Positions 1-9,000 of a DNA stretch of 26,373 nt are shown one piece after another. A program made the translations under genes and the position numbers. The first letter of the stretch is position 1; each line of letters begins with the position of its first letter. The stretch is from a virus: the IMG/VR virus record IMGVR_UViG_3300033143_000668, positions 1 through 26,373 of that record, one strand, 5' to 3'. The notes below the pieces were generated by a model. That model was not told the DNA's origin and ran no database searches. It saw only the letters and a list, made by a program, of their open reading frames with translations.

Positions 1-1143
1 ATCTCTGTAGTATAGTAAGTCTTCATCTACCTCAGCCATCTTAGTCTTGAACTCTTCATCCATCTTAAGAGTAGCCTCATCTATCTCAGCCCTAGTCTCA
101 GTATGTAATGAGTTTCTCTGTATGTTCATAGCTTCAGAGTATGAGTTCCATATGTCTTGATTAAATGTAGCTAGGTCACCCTCATATCCTTTAGACTTAG
201 CTATCTCAAATGCTTGACTTACTTCTTGTATCATTATCTGGTGTATACCATCAGCCTCTTTCTTTACATTAACTGCATTCTTAGGAGTAGGTATTAAGTT
301 GCCTTGACTATCCTTTAGAGATACAGTAGGACTAGCTAATCTACTAAACAGACTTCTAGTTACTTCTGAGCCCTCTTGGTATACCTTATGTATATCACTT
401 CTAAATATGTTACCTATACCTGGTACTCTATCTAGTAAGCTCTTTTTCATAGGAGCTATATCTACTATCTTAGGTATACCATTCTCATCTAACTGTATAG
501 TAAGTGAGGGGTCTGTATCAAAGTCTCTAGAAAAGCTATCATTCTTACTAGAAGAAGCCTCAGAGATTAATCCCTTCTGAGAGCCTGATAGAGATGCACC
601 TAGTACACCTAATCCCCCTCCAAAAGCTAATCCAACTGCTGCTGCACCTAAGTAGTTAGTAGGCATACCTTGAATATCAAATATAGCCTCATCTATTACA
701 TTAGCTGTAACACCTGTTACTCCACCTGCCATACCAAATGCTACTAAGTTATTAACTCTCTTAGCTGTCTGTGCTACTTTAAATACTGCACCAAATGGGA
801 GTAAAGAACTAGGAGAAGCTAGTGAAGCAGGAATACCCATAGCTAACTGAGTAAGCATACCATCTTGACTAATAGCCTCTTGACTCTCATTAAATATGTC
901 TCTTCTCTGGGCTATTTTAATTGCATCACTATTGTTATTAGACTTAAGCATAGCTCTCTGAGTTTCTATATCAGCATCATCATAATATAACTTCATCTCA
1001 GGTTCTTCTAAATCTATCTTACCTCTAATGTCTGTAGCAGCACTAAACTGTAACTCAGGGTTACTTGCTGGTATAAATAAGGGGCTTAATGTATTACCAT
1101 AATCCCCAAATGTACTCTCCCTTTGTTGTTCTATCTCTGCCAT
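1..1143 (-). CDS. Large internal virion (DNA ejection) protein, N-terminal part, truncated by the window edge
   Basis: An open frame of 381 codons starts with ATG at 1143 and runs off the left edge without a stop. The N-terminus is polar and acidic. Between roughly residues 95 and 185 there are long Gly/Ala-rich hydrophobic stretches (around LAMGIPASLASP, LVAFGMAGGVTGV and LGAAAVGLAFGGGLGV) that could insert into a membrane. A charged, helix-forming region follows. Position after the gp14-like and 921-aa proteins matches T7 gene 16, whose product is the large inner-core protein ejected into the host envelope to form the DNA channel. The function is inferred from context and these features, not from a catalytic motif. 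T7 gp16 carries its transglycosylase at the N-terminus; I see none here, which fits the lysozyme-like domain of the neighbouring 921-aa protein. The gap to that gene is 12 bases. Confidence 0.75.
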   Translation of the reverse strand, partial: MAEIEQQRESTFGDYGNTLSPLFIPASNPELQFSAATDIRGKIDLEEPEMKLYYDDADIETQRAMLKSNNNSDAIKIAQRRDIFNESQEAISQDGMLTQLAMGIPASLASPSSLLPFGAVFKVAQTAKRVNNLVAFGMAGGVTGVTANVIDEAIFDIQGMPTNYLGAAAVGLAFGGGLGVLGASLSGSQKGLISEASSSKNDSFSRDFDTDPSLTIQLDENGIPKIVDIAPMKKSLLDRVPGIGNIFRSDIHKVYQEGSEVTRSLFSRLASPTVSLKDSQGNLIPTPKNAVNVKKEADGIHQIMIQEVSQAFEIAKSKGYEGDLATFNQDIWNSYSEAMNIQRNSLHTETRAEIDEATLKMDEEFKTKMAEVDEDLLYYRD

Positions 1144-1155
1144 CTACTCTTCTCC

Positions 1156-3921
1156 TTATAAATTAATTGTACCTGCCCTAGATTGAGAATGTCTCTCTTT
1201 ACTTGACTTAGCCATAAATATTATCTTACCTTGTGCATCTTTGTACACCATATCACCATTAGACTTCTGTTCTACTGACTTGATAGGTCTTGAAGGCTTA
1301 GACTTATTATAAGCCTCTGCTCTTCTTTTTCCTATACCTTTTACTGACTTACCACCTGCATATATCTTAGTAAGTATAGCTGTCTGTAGTGTCCCTTCAG
1401 TAGGGTTATTCATAAACTCTTTAATAGAAGACCACCCTAAAGCCCCTTCACCTGTATTGTATACAGTATCTAGTAGTGCTACTTTAAGGTTTCTAGGTAT
1501 ATTAGAGTTATTGTTATCAATCATATTAGAGAGGTCAGTTAAATACATAGTAGCTACTTCCTTATCTGATTTATCCTCTCCATATCTCTTCTTGATATTT
1601 TCAGTAACACCTAAGTCACCTGTAGGAGTATCTGTTAAAGTATCACCTGAGCCTTCTTGAGTCTCAAATGACTTAACCATATCCTCTACCATCATATTAT
1701 TACTAGCACCTTTAGCTGCCCTGCCCTTATCTTGTGCTAACCCTAGAGCATTCATCATACTCATTTGGTCATACTTAGATTGTGTATTGATAGATACATC
1801 AGGCTCTAAGTTAATATACTTAGCCTCAACCTCGTCTAATGCTTTATATACAGACTCTCTGAACTCCTCATTAGAAGTTATCTTCTGTAGTGTAGCTTCT
1901 TTATCATCCCTAGCTTCCTTCTGGTCTAATCCAAAGAATTCTGCTTGTCCTGGTGTCATACTATCTATCATATGATTGCCTAACCTAGAAGTCATATTAC
2001 CTACTAAGTCTCCTATAACTCCTGGTGTACCTACTGCTGTATCTACAGAGTTATCTACAAGTACTCTAAAGAAAGAACCTATAGCTGATGCATGGTCTCC
2101 TAATATAGTTCTATCTTCTACTCTCTGAGCTTCATATTCAGTTACTACTTTATTCTTATCTATATAAGGCTGTACATTAGTAATAGTAGTAGTACCTAAC
2201 TTATCAGATACAACCATAAGAGGTTCGCCTTTAGAGTTAGTCATATGTACTACATTATCACCATCTTTAACTACCTCACTAGATATAGCAGCATTAAAGG
2301 TCTCTTGATTAAGGGCTTGTGGGTGTTGACTCATAGAAGAGTCTATTGTAACACCATCTACTGTATCAATAGTAGAAGCAAAGTATTCTGCTACATTCTG
2401 GTATTCTTCCTTAGCTAACTGAGGGTTAATCTGCTTATACTGTGTCATTACATTTAAGAAGTTATTACCTTGTCTACCCAACTTCATAGCATACTCTCTA
2501 ATCTCCATCTCAGTACCTACATCTAACTTCATTATATTAGTAGATGCCTTAGACTTATCTATAGCATCTCTCAGCTCAGGTAATGTTTTATCACTATTAG
2601 CTAGACTCATACTATGTAGTACACTAACTCTAGTATACTCATCATCAGTTAACATTTGTCTAAGTGCAGTAGGTCCTTGATTAGTAGCATTAACATTACC
2701 TAAGAAGCCCATAAGAGATTGTAACTCTTTAGGGTCTGTAGCTTGGTTAATCTTATTAAGTAAGTACTCACCTGTCTTCTTACCAAAGTCTCTTTCATTA
2801 TAAGATATCCTAGCAAAGTTCTCATAGTCGCCATTAGATAGTGCAAGTGTTAAGTCCTTAGTTACTGCTGCTTGTCTCTCTTTCATAAGAGTCTTATTCT
2901 CTTTAGGTAGGGCTTGTGTTCTACTACCTATCTGATTATTATGGTTGTAAGCATCTGCCTCACCTCTTTCATTGTACTTCTTAGTATATGCCTCTACTTC
3001 CTTTACATAAGCTACATCATTAGCTGTAGTAGCCTTAATAGACTTTAACATAAAATCAGGATGAGTTCTATTACCATTTACTGCTGTCTTAGCTCTAAAA
3101 GAAAAATGTGTATCCTTAATGTCTTTCTGTTTAGCTTTTATAGAAGCAGTTAGACTAGCCTCCATAGAGTTAACATACTCTTGTCCTTGCTTCTGTCTAG
3201 TAGTAAGAAACTGTGGAGTCTTATAAGGAGCCTTAATATCCTCTACATCTGCTATAGCATTAGCTAAAGCTTCCTCAGTAGGTGCTGCTGTATTAACTGC
3301 ACTAATCATCTCTACATAAGCTTCTGACATTAATGCTCTAGATACAACTACCTTATCAAGTCTAGGATTAGCTGTAGTATATACATCTACAAAGTCTTGT
3401 GGTGTCTTACCTGACTGTTCATTAGTAAGAGTAAAAGAATCATCTACTCCAAACCCACCATACTCTTCACCACTATCTTCTTGCATCCAAGCCATCTGAG
3501 AAGCACCTGCTGCATTATAATGGGCATTATCTTCTATTACACCTCTAGCATTATACTGTCTAGCATATTCACCTGAAGAGTAACCCATAAAAGAATTCTG
3601 ATAAGCTTCTGACCTATCTGGTAAACTACTATAGATACCTTCTAGCATCTCAGCTTTACCTACAGCATCAGCATCAAGATAACCCTCAGATGTACTTACC
3701 TTTACCCAATCACCTTTAGCATTATTAGCTTCAGAAGCCTTCTCAGCATTAACTATATTAGTAGCTAAAGTAGCAGCCCCTCTAGTTATACCTCCTACAT
3801 CTATATGACCTGTACCTCTAGAAGCAATATCACTTATCTGTCTCTGTGCTCTAATATTTCCTGTATCAGTAATTCCTACTTCATTGAAGCCAGAACTAAA
3901 CTGTGTTATTACTCCACTCAT
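1156..3921 (-). CDS. Internal virion protein with C-terminal lysozyme-like domain (T7 gp15/gp16 role)
   Basis: This 921-aa protein is mostly polar and helix-rich with no signal peptide, as expected of a virion core protein. About residues 750-875 resemble a phage lysozyme (GH24-like, with some GH108 flavour). That segment has an acidic start around E753/E756-G757, then DTPTGDLGVT, which parallels the catalytic Glu, Asp and Thr region of T4 lysozyme. Next comes ALLDTVYNTGEGALGWSSI, like the conserved Asn-Gly helix, and near the end GIGKRRAEAYNK, like the family's closing G-x-x-x-RR-x-E. A short charged tail of about 45 residues follows. I infer that it is packaged in the head and ejected, locally opening peptidoglycan during DNA entry. 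It lies between the gp14-like gene and the large ejection-protein gene, with 11- and 12-base gaps. Fold family is moderately sure; exact class and activity are not. Confidence 0.8.
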   Translation of the reverse strand: MSGVITQFSSGFNEVGITDTGNIRAQRQISDIASRGTGHIDVGGITRGAATLATNIVNAEKASEANNAKGDWVKVSTSEGYLDADAVGKAEMLEGIYSSLPDRSEAYQNSFMGYSSGEYARQYNARGVIEDNAHYNAAGASQMAWMQEDSGEEYGGFGVDDSFTLTNEQSGKTPQDFVDVYTTANPRLDKVVVSRALMSEAYVEMISAVNTAAPTEEALANAIADVEDIKAPYKTPQFLTTRQKQGQEYVNSMEASLTASIKAKQKDIKDTHFSFRAKTAVNGNRTHPDFMLKSIKATTANDVAYVKEVEAYTKKYNERGEADAYNHNNQIGSRTQALPKENKTLMKERQAAVTKDLTLALSNGDYENFARISYNERDFGKKTGEYLLNKINQATDPKELQSLMGFLGNVNATNQGPTALRQMLTDDEYTRVSVLHSMSLANSDKTLPELRDAIDKSKASTNIMKLDVGTEMEIREYAMKLGRQGNNFLNVMTQYKQINPQLAKEEYQNVAEYFASTIDTVDGVTIDSSMSQHPQALNQETFNAAISSEVVKDGDNVVHMTNSKGEPLMVVSDKLGTTTITNVQPYIDKNKVVTEYEAQRVEDRTILGDHASAIGSFFRVLVDNSVDTAVGTPGVIGDLVGNMTSRLGNHMIDSMTPGQAEFFGLDQKEARDDKEATLQKITSNEEFRESVYKALDEVEAKYINLEPDVSINTQSKYDQMSMMNALGLAQDKGRAAKGASNNMMVEDMVKSFETQEGSGDTLTDTPTGDLGVTENIKKRYGEDKSDKEVATMYLTDLSNMIDNNNSNIPRNLKVALLDTVYNTGEGALGWSSIKEFMNNPTEGTLQTAILTKIYAGGKSVKGIGKRRAEAYNKSKPSRPIKSVEQKSNGDMVYKDAQGKIIFMAKSSKERHSQSRAGTINL

Positions 3922-3932
3922 CTTTTATCTCC

Positions 3933-4505
3933 TTATTTTAAACTAGAACTTAAACTAACCCCTGCTGATGCACCAGATATACCAGCACTTACTATCTCAC
4001 CTTGATTACCTCTATAAGAAGCACCTGGTGTAGATAGAACTGTTGCCATCTGTTGATGTGCTGAGAATAGTTTATTATTTAAATCATTAGTAGCTTTATC
4101 TTGTGCATCTGTTATTTGATTAATCATATTAGATGTCTCAGACCTACTATCCTGTACAGCTTGATTACCTTTAACTTGTAGAGCAACCATCTGTCTACCC
4201 TTTGACCTACCTGAAGTAAGCCCCTCAGAAGAGGCTTGTACCTTACTAGTAACTACAGTAAGTTCCTCCTTTACTCTTCTATCCTTTTCTGCTCCTGCTC
4301 TAAGAACCTCACCTATTGCATTCTGTGTATTCTCTCTATTAGCAGACTTCATTATATTGATAGAATTCTCTGTAGAAGCAAACCCTACCTTAGCACCAGC
4401 CATCTCTAATACTCTCATATTATCTGCTTGCTGTGCTTCTGCTTCTTGACCTTTAACACTACTTATAATACTTACTGCTGCAACTCCAACTGCTATGAAA
4501 GACAT
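3933..4505 (-). CDS. gp14-like internal virion protein
   Basis: This 190-aa protein has a hydrophobic N-terminal segment (about residues 2-17, FIAVGVAAVSIISSV). A long Gln/Ala/Ser-rich helical body follows, and the tail is Gly/Ser-rich (GISGASAGVSLSSS). Length and layout match T7 gp14 (internal virion protein B), one of the three core proteins ejected into the host, where it is associated with the outer membrane. The start is well supported: AAGGAGGT lies a few bases upstream of ATG. The first 13 bases overlap the end of the cupin-like gene, suggesting translational coupling. The gene is followed after 11 bases by the 921-aa core-protein gene. There is no catalytic motif, so the assignment rests on shape, size and gene order. 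Confidence 0.75.
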   Translation of the reverse strand: MSFIAVGVAAVSIISSVKGQEAEAQQADNMRVLEMAGAKVGFASTENSINIMKSANRENTQNAIGEVLRAGAEKDRRVKEELTVVTSKVQASSEGLTSGRSKGRQMVALQVKGNQAVQDSRSETSNMINQITDAQDKATNDLNNKLFSAHQQMATVLSTPGASYRGNQGEIVSAGISGASAGVSLSSSLK

Positions 4506-4936
4506 TTGTTACCTCCTTTTAATTCTTTATATGCTTTACTCTCTACTACTAGAGTAGCTTCTAACTTATCTACATCTGTTTCTTCTGTAACATGTATAGT
4601 ACTCCATACACACTCTTCTACTATATACAATAACTTCCTAATACCAGCCTCAGACTCAAATGTCATAGGAGCTATAATATCAGTAAGTTCACCTGTATCT
4701 ATATCTACTAGTACACAAGCCCCTTTAGAGACTATATTGAAATGTTTAGTAGTATGTTCCTTACCTAATATAATAGAACCAGTAGGCATAGTTATCTCTC
4801 TAACATATACACCATTACTAAACTGATGCTTTAAAGGACATATAGGTTCTACTAAGTCCTTCTGTACTAACATCTTCTCCTCTAATAGGGCTATCTTATC
4901 CCTTGTAGAGCTCATCAAAGAATACTTCATCTCCAT
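4493..4936 (-). CDS. Cupin-fold protein
   Basis: This is a 147-aa protein. Residues 42-115 look like a single-domain cupin: a run of short beta strands (GVYVREITMP, GSIILGKEHTTKHFNIVSKG, ACVLVDID) with H61 and H65 placed like metal-binding histidines, then ECVWSTIHVTEETDVDKLE, a closing strand and Asp/Glu-rich end common in phage cupins. The substrate is unknown; it may be a structural jelly-roll rather than an enzyme. The ATG at 4936 is chosen because AGGAGG lies 8 bases upstream, although this overlaps the preceding gene by 41 bases. A second in-frame ATG at 4915 has a weaker site. It sits between the gp13-like and gp14-like genes, so a role in the virion or in core assembly is possible. 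Confidence 0.7.
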   Translation of the reverse strand: MEMKYSLMSSTRDKIALLEEKMLVQKDLVEPICPLKHQFSNGVYVREITMPTGSIILGKEHTTKHFNIVSKGACVLVDIDTGELTDIIAPMTFESEAGIRKLLYIVEECVWSTIHVTEETDVDKLEATLVVESKAYKELKGGNKCLS

Positions 4937-5261
4937 AAAATTTACCTCCTAATCTTGCAGCCCCCTTATGTAACTGTATCTTATTAGGGTCACTTTGTAT
5001 TCTGATAGGCTTAACTCTAGCTCTTAATGTATCTCTTAGTACTCTCCATTGAGCCTTACTAAATCTATCATTCTTAGCTGCAGTTATTATCATATCATGT
5101 TTAAAGTCTAGAAAGAAGTATGTAACAAATCCTAATAACTCACCTGTATCTTCATCTCTATCTTCCCAACTCTCATGTTTGAAGCATCTATAACAATTTA
5201 ATGTATCCTCATATCTATTTGGTAAATGTTGTATTAACATCTCCTCTATTGTTTCTACCAT
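4896..5261 (-). CDS. gp13-like internal virion protein with acetyltransferase-like fold (tentative)
   Basis: This is a 121-aa protein. I start it at the ATG at 5261 because AAAGGAGAGAGT precedes it at ideal spacing; an upstream in-frame ATG at 5327 would add 22 residues with no comparable site. The middle (GFVTYFFLDFKHDMIITA) and end (RIQSDPNKIQLHKGAARLGGK followed by a VFFDEL strand) resemble the strand-helix pattern of GNAT acyltransferases. T7 gp13 (138 aa) is also GNAT-like and sits in the same relative place, before gp14. T7 gp13 is needed for virion assembly rather than known as an enzyme. No clear acetyl-CoA pyrophosphate loop is visible, so catalysis is not claimed. The last 41 bases overlap the cupin-like gene. 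Confidence 0.6.
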   Translation of the reverse strand: MVETIEEMLIQHLPNRYEDTLNCYRCFKHESWEDRDEDTGELLGFVTYFFLDFKHDMIITAAKNDRFSKAQWRVLRDTLRARVKPIRIQSDPNKIQLHKGAARLGGKFYGDEVFFDELYKG

Positions 5262-5358
5262 ATTACTCTCTCCTTTAATATTACTATAGTACCCTCTAAG
5301 AATCATTTTAAGACCCCTAGAAGACACGAACTAGTATTAACCTATGCTCTACTATTGA
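5262..5358 (-). promoter_or_regulatory. 97-base spacer with a TACTATAGTA palindrome
   Basis: Non-coding gap between the CCxxHD membrane-protein gene and the gp13-like gene, if the latter starts at 5261. It holds a perfect 10-base palindrome, TACTATAGTA, and the string CTAGGGG. ACTATAG recalls the core of T7-type promoters, but the rest of a consensus is missing, so no promoter is claimed. It ends in the strong ribosome binding site of the downstream gene. Confidence 0.25.
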
Positions 5359-5577
5359 TTATACCTTTCTATACTTTATAAGGCATCCTAGAGCACCACC
5401 TAATGTTATAAGTAAACCACCTACAATCTTCTTACCTCTAAGGCACTTAAAGAAGTCTGTTGTCTTACAATCACTATCATGTCCTTCACAACAATCTCCT
5501 ATATATGTTCTCTTCCACATAATAGGATTCTTCCAAGTATACCAATACTCAGGAAAACTTGTACACCAATCTTTCAT
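5359..5577 (-). CDS. Small membrane protein with phospholipase A2-like CCxxHD motif
   Basis: This is a 72-aa protein. The ATG at 5577 is preferred: GGAG lies six bases upstream and it follows the previous stop by one base; the longer reading would need TTG at 5589. Residues 28-37 read DCCEGHDSDC, resembling the secreted phospholipase A2 signature (Cys-Cys-x-x-His-Asp-x-Cys), where His and Asp form the active site and calcium site. Here His is residue 33 and Asp 34, and the following Cys is one residue later than usual. Further cysteines are at 5, 45 and 64. Residues 51-67 (IVGGLLITLGGALGCLI) form a likely membrane segment, followed by a basic end. Located after the tail-fibre cluster, where T7 keeps its holin, it is a candidate lysis or membrane-remodelling protein. 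The function is inference. Confidence 0.65.
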   Translation of the reverse strand: MKDWCTSFPEYWYTWKNPIMWKRTYIGDCCEGHDSDCKTTDFFKCLRGKKIVGGLLITLGGALGCLIKYRKV

Positions 5578-5578
5578 G

Positions 5579-6004
5579 CTATGCTCCAAATGCTGGTAGA
5601 ACAGCCAAGAACTCTTCAGCAGTAGTATTCATAGTAACTACACCATCTTGTTGAGCTATTCTAGCCTTCTCCCAACAAGATGTATTATAAGCTACTATAT
5701 CTACACAGAACTGTTGATGAATATAACCATCTTGTCCTGTGTACTTATGACAGCTATCTACATCTGTAAAGTGAACACCATGTTCCTCATTATACTTATC
5801 TATTTCTACTTGCACATGAGACTCTACTAGAGCTTCACCATCAGCTATCATCTTCTGTATAGCTTCTGCATTGATTGTATCCATATCTAAACTCATATCA
5901 GCATTGTAGTGCTTTTCATAGTCACCATTAGCTTTCTTTGTTAGTAGATTTTCATAGACTGAGGCAGAAACCCCAGCTACATTTACTTGTATCTTTCTAA
6001 GCAT
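5579..6004 (-). CDS. Unknown protein following the tail fibre (141 aa)
   Basis: This 141-aa acidic protein has no membrane segment or signal peptide. It begins with a beta-like stretch (KIQVNVAGVSASVY). The middle is charged and helical and contains the histidine-rich patch HGVHFTDVDSCHKY. The end (TMNTTAEEFLAVLPAFGA) resembles the C-termini of small proteins encoded next to tail fibres. The start overlaps the tail-fibre stop by 8 bases, implying co-translation. A tail-fibre chaperone or a small virion protein would fit the position, but no diagnostic motif supports either, so I leave the function open. Confidence 0.7.
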   Translation of the reverse strand: MLRKIQVNVAGVSASVYENLLTKKANGDYEKHYNADMSLDMDTINAEAIQKMIADGEALVESHVQVEIDKYNEEHGVHFTDVDSCHKYTGQDGYIHQQFCVDIVAYNTSCWEKARIAQQDGVVTMNTTAEEFLAVLPAFGA

Positions 6005-9000
6005 CTTGTACCTCCGTTGCTATTTTAGTTACTATTACCCTACATGGTGCAGAGGTGACTTGAGTCCCTGTATATCCAGTACCACCAATCATATATGCAG
6101 ATGCTGTGTATACTGCATTAGCTCCTGTTTGAACAATAATACCCGCTAGATTTGAATAACCTTTAGCTCCATATCCAGTAGTTCCAGTACCAGTATCGTT
6201 TCCTATTCCAGTACCACTCCATATGCCACCAACAAATACTTCACATCTAACTATACACCCCTCATAATTCTCATTACCAAAAGGATTATCAATTACATAT
6301 CTGTTGTTCTTAAACACAGTACCAAAATCTACTATCTTAACATTAGCATTCAGATTAGCTTCACCTTGAACTACAATAGCATTGAAGTAGCTCTGTAAAG
6401 GCTCATACTCTACTAAGTCATAGGCATTACCTTGACCATCTGATTTACATTCACCTAATGCCACTAAGTTTGTAGCTACATCACCTGAGTCATATACTAC
6501 TTTGTCTAGTGTGTTAAGGTATGGAGCATCTGATACTTCAAAGTTGAATTCTAGTTCTCCTATTGAAGTATAAGAAGCATCACCATTGTTTAAAGTAATT
6601 TCTATTCTAAAAGCTCTCAGTAAGCTAGTTGACGACACATCTAGTAAAGGACTAAAAGTATATGCATCTGGTATTGGAAAATCAGAAGATTCATAATCTG
6701 TGAAAACATCAATCCTTGTGCCACTTTCATTAACTGCTGTAAGTTTCCATCTTTTAGGTGTTTCTGTAATATCATCAGAAGATGCAAGTCTAAAAGATTT
6801 TAGCTTTTTATATACTATAGTGTCATATTGCAACCATGATACAGTAGTGGTATCTACTGCCCATTTTTCTGCGGATACTCCTGAACTTTTATCGAAAGCA
6901 AAGTATGGATAGTATGCAGCAAAAGGTTGACTTTCACTGATGATACCTGTAGCACTTTCATAGTCACCATGTCTATCAGTAGTCCTATAATCACCATTAA
7001 CAGTACCCCATCTATCAGCATCTATTCTTGATTGACCTACACCTAGATTCTGAACAAATCCTAAAGCATCACTACCTCTCTCTTTAAGTATATAAGCTGT
7101 TTCACCTGCAAAGCTACTTACATCAACTGTGTGAGCTGTTGTAGTTTCTTGTAGGTTTGTGAGTCCTATACCTTGTGTGTAAGTCAAGTCAATACCACTG
7201 TTGACTGTTATGTCTTTACCACCAGTTGGTTGGTTGTATTTAGGTGAGTATGCTTGGATTAGGTATAAGCCACCTGAAGCATTTACTGTAATACTTGTAC
7301 TTGTTATGACTATACCAATTGATGTAAAGTCTACATAATTCGCCCCAACACTCTCAAGAACACTCAGATTTGCAAATAGGGTATCATCACCATTACCTCT
7401 GAGAGTATCTACAATAGACCAATCACTTACACCATCCAATCTCTTCACCATCACATAACTACCATCAACAGTCATATCTAAACCAAAGTCTACTACATTA
7501 CCTACTTCACCTGTACCTGTGTATGCACCTATGTAGTGGTTATCTGAATCAGCTTGGAGGTATGTAATATGCTGATTTCCACTACCATTAGACATAGAGT
7601 TATCACCGACTGTATAATTATCATCTGTTGGTTCAGTATCATTCCATACAGTTATTGCTGGAGTAGACGCGGTTGTTGCGTTCAATGACATATAATCCGT
7701 TGCACTTTTTACATTATTGTAAGTATACCAATTAGAAGATGCTAATTCTAAGGATTTCTTAACAAAGAAACCAGGCTTACTCTGTAAACTATGTGGAATA
7801 CTTCTACCAGCTACACCATTACCAGTATCCATAATAATACTAAACCCTGTTGTAGGATTGTAATGCTCTATGATAGGATTACCAGCACTATCTGTAGCCA
7901 TCAAGTCAGTACCAGTGTTGTTCTTACTGTTCTGCATATCGCCTGCATCTGTACGATAACCTGCTGTCTTTCTAGTTGTTTGGTCTACCCATACTACACA
8001 ATCATTTGAATTAGTATTTAATTCAGAACTACTACCAATACTTAAAGAAGATACATTAATAGTTGAAAGTCTAGTTGTGTCATTCCCCTCTATTACTGTA
8101 GTGTCTGATGATAACCAATTTCCAGCTCTTCTTATAGAATCAAATAGTTGGTTATTATTAGCTGCATCTCTATCTTTAAACCAAAACCTACCACCATATT
8201 GATTAGTTTCTAGTACCCAGTTAGTAGTGTCTAGACGTGGGTTAGTTGAAGAGTTGGTACCAGTTAAGTTACGATAAGCTAACTGGTCACCACTTGCACT
8301 ATCATCAATAGCTACGCCTCCAATTGCATATGAAGCTACATTAGTCCATGGTTGAGCTAATGTCGAACCATCTCCATTATCATTAGCAATTTGCATTAGT
8401 GGTACTTCTTTTACTAATACATTGTCAAATTCTGCATATTCACCATCATTACTACTGCCACAAATTAATTGTATTTCATGTGATGAAGCAGTTGCAACAA
8501 AAATAAGATTATATACTTTTGCATCTGCCGTAAAAGGAGTGGATACTAATCCACTAATTCTCATAGAGGCTACTGCTGTTGTATTAATTAACTCAGCACT
8601 AAAACTATAAGTTTTTCCAATTATTGTAGAAATAGTTTGAAGTATAATTGGGTCTTGTGTACCATTTCTAGTTATCCTAATCTTATCTATTTCGTGTGTA
8701 ATGTCTCCAGTTGAAGAAGTCCATCCAGTTGTATCAGTAGTAAAATGACCATTAGTAACTAACTCATTACCAATAACTCCACCATGAACAGGTACATCTT
8801 GACTTGTTCCATTACCAGTATAGAGGATAGGCATAGAGCCAGTAACTTCTGTTGTTGCTAGGGCTAAAGCACCTGATGTAAGAGTACCATTATTAATTAC
8901 ACCTGGCACTTCACCTACTGAAGAGGCACTATTGGCTGCCGCTACCTCACTTGCTAAGGCATTAGTCTCAGATAAAGCTGCATTAGTTTCACTTGTACTG

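Noticed and set aside
5262-5327. Upstream ATG extension of the gp13-like gene (22 extra residues)
   Set aside because: The downstream ATG at 5261 has a much stronger ribosome binding site, and the extension is not similar to the family.
5577-5589. TTG start giving a 76-residue form of the CCxxHD protein
   Set aside because: The ATG at 5577 has a GGAG site at six bases and avoids overlap; the TTG has no comparable site.
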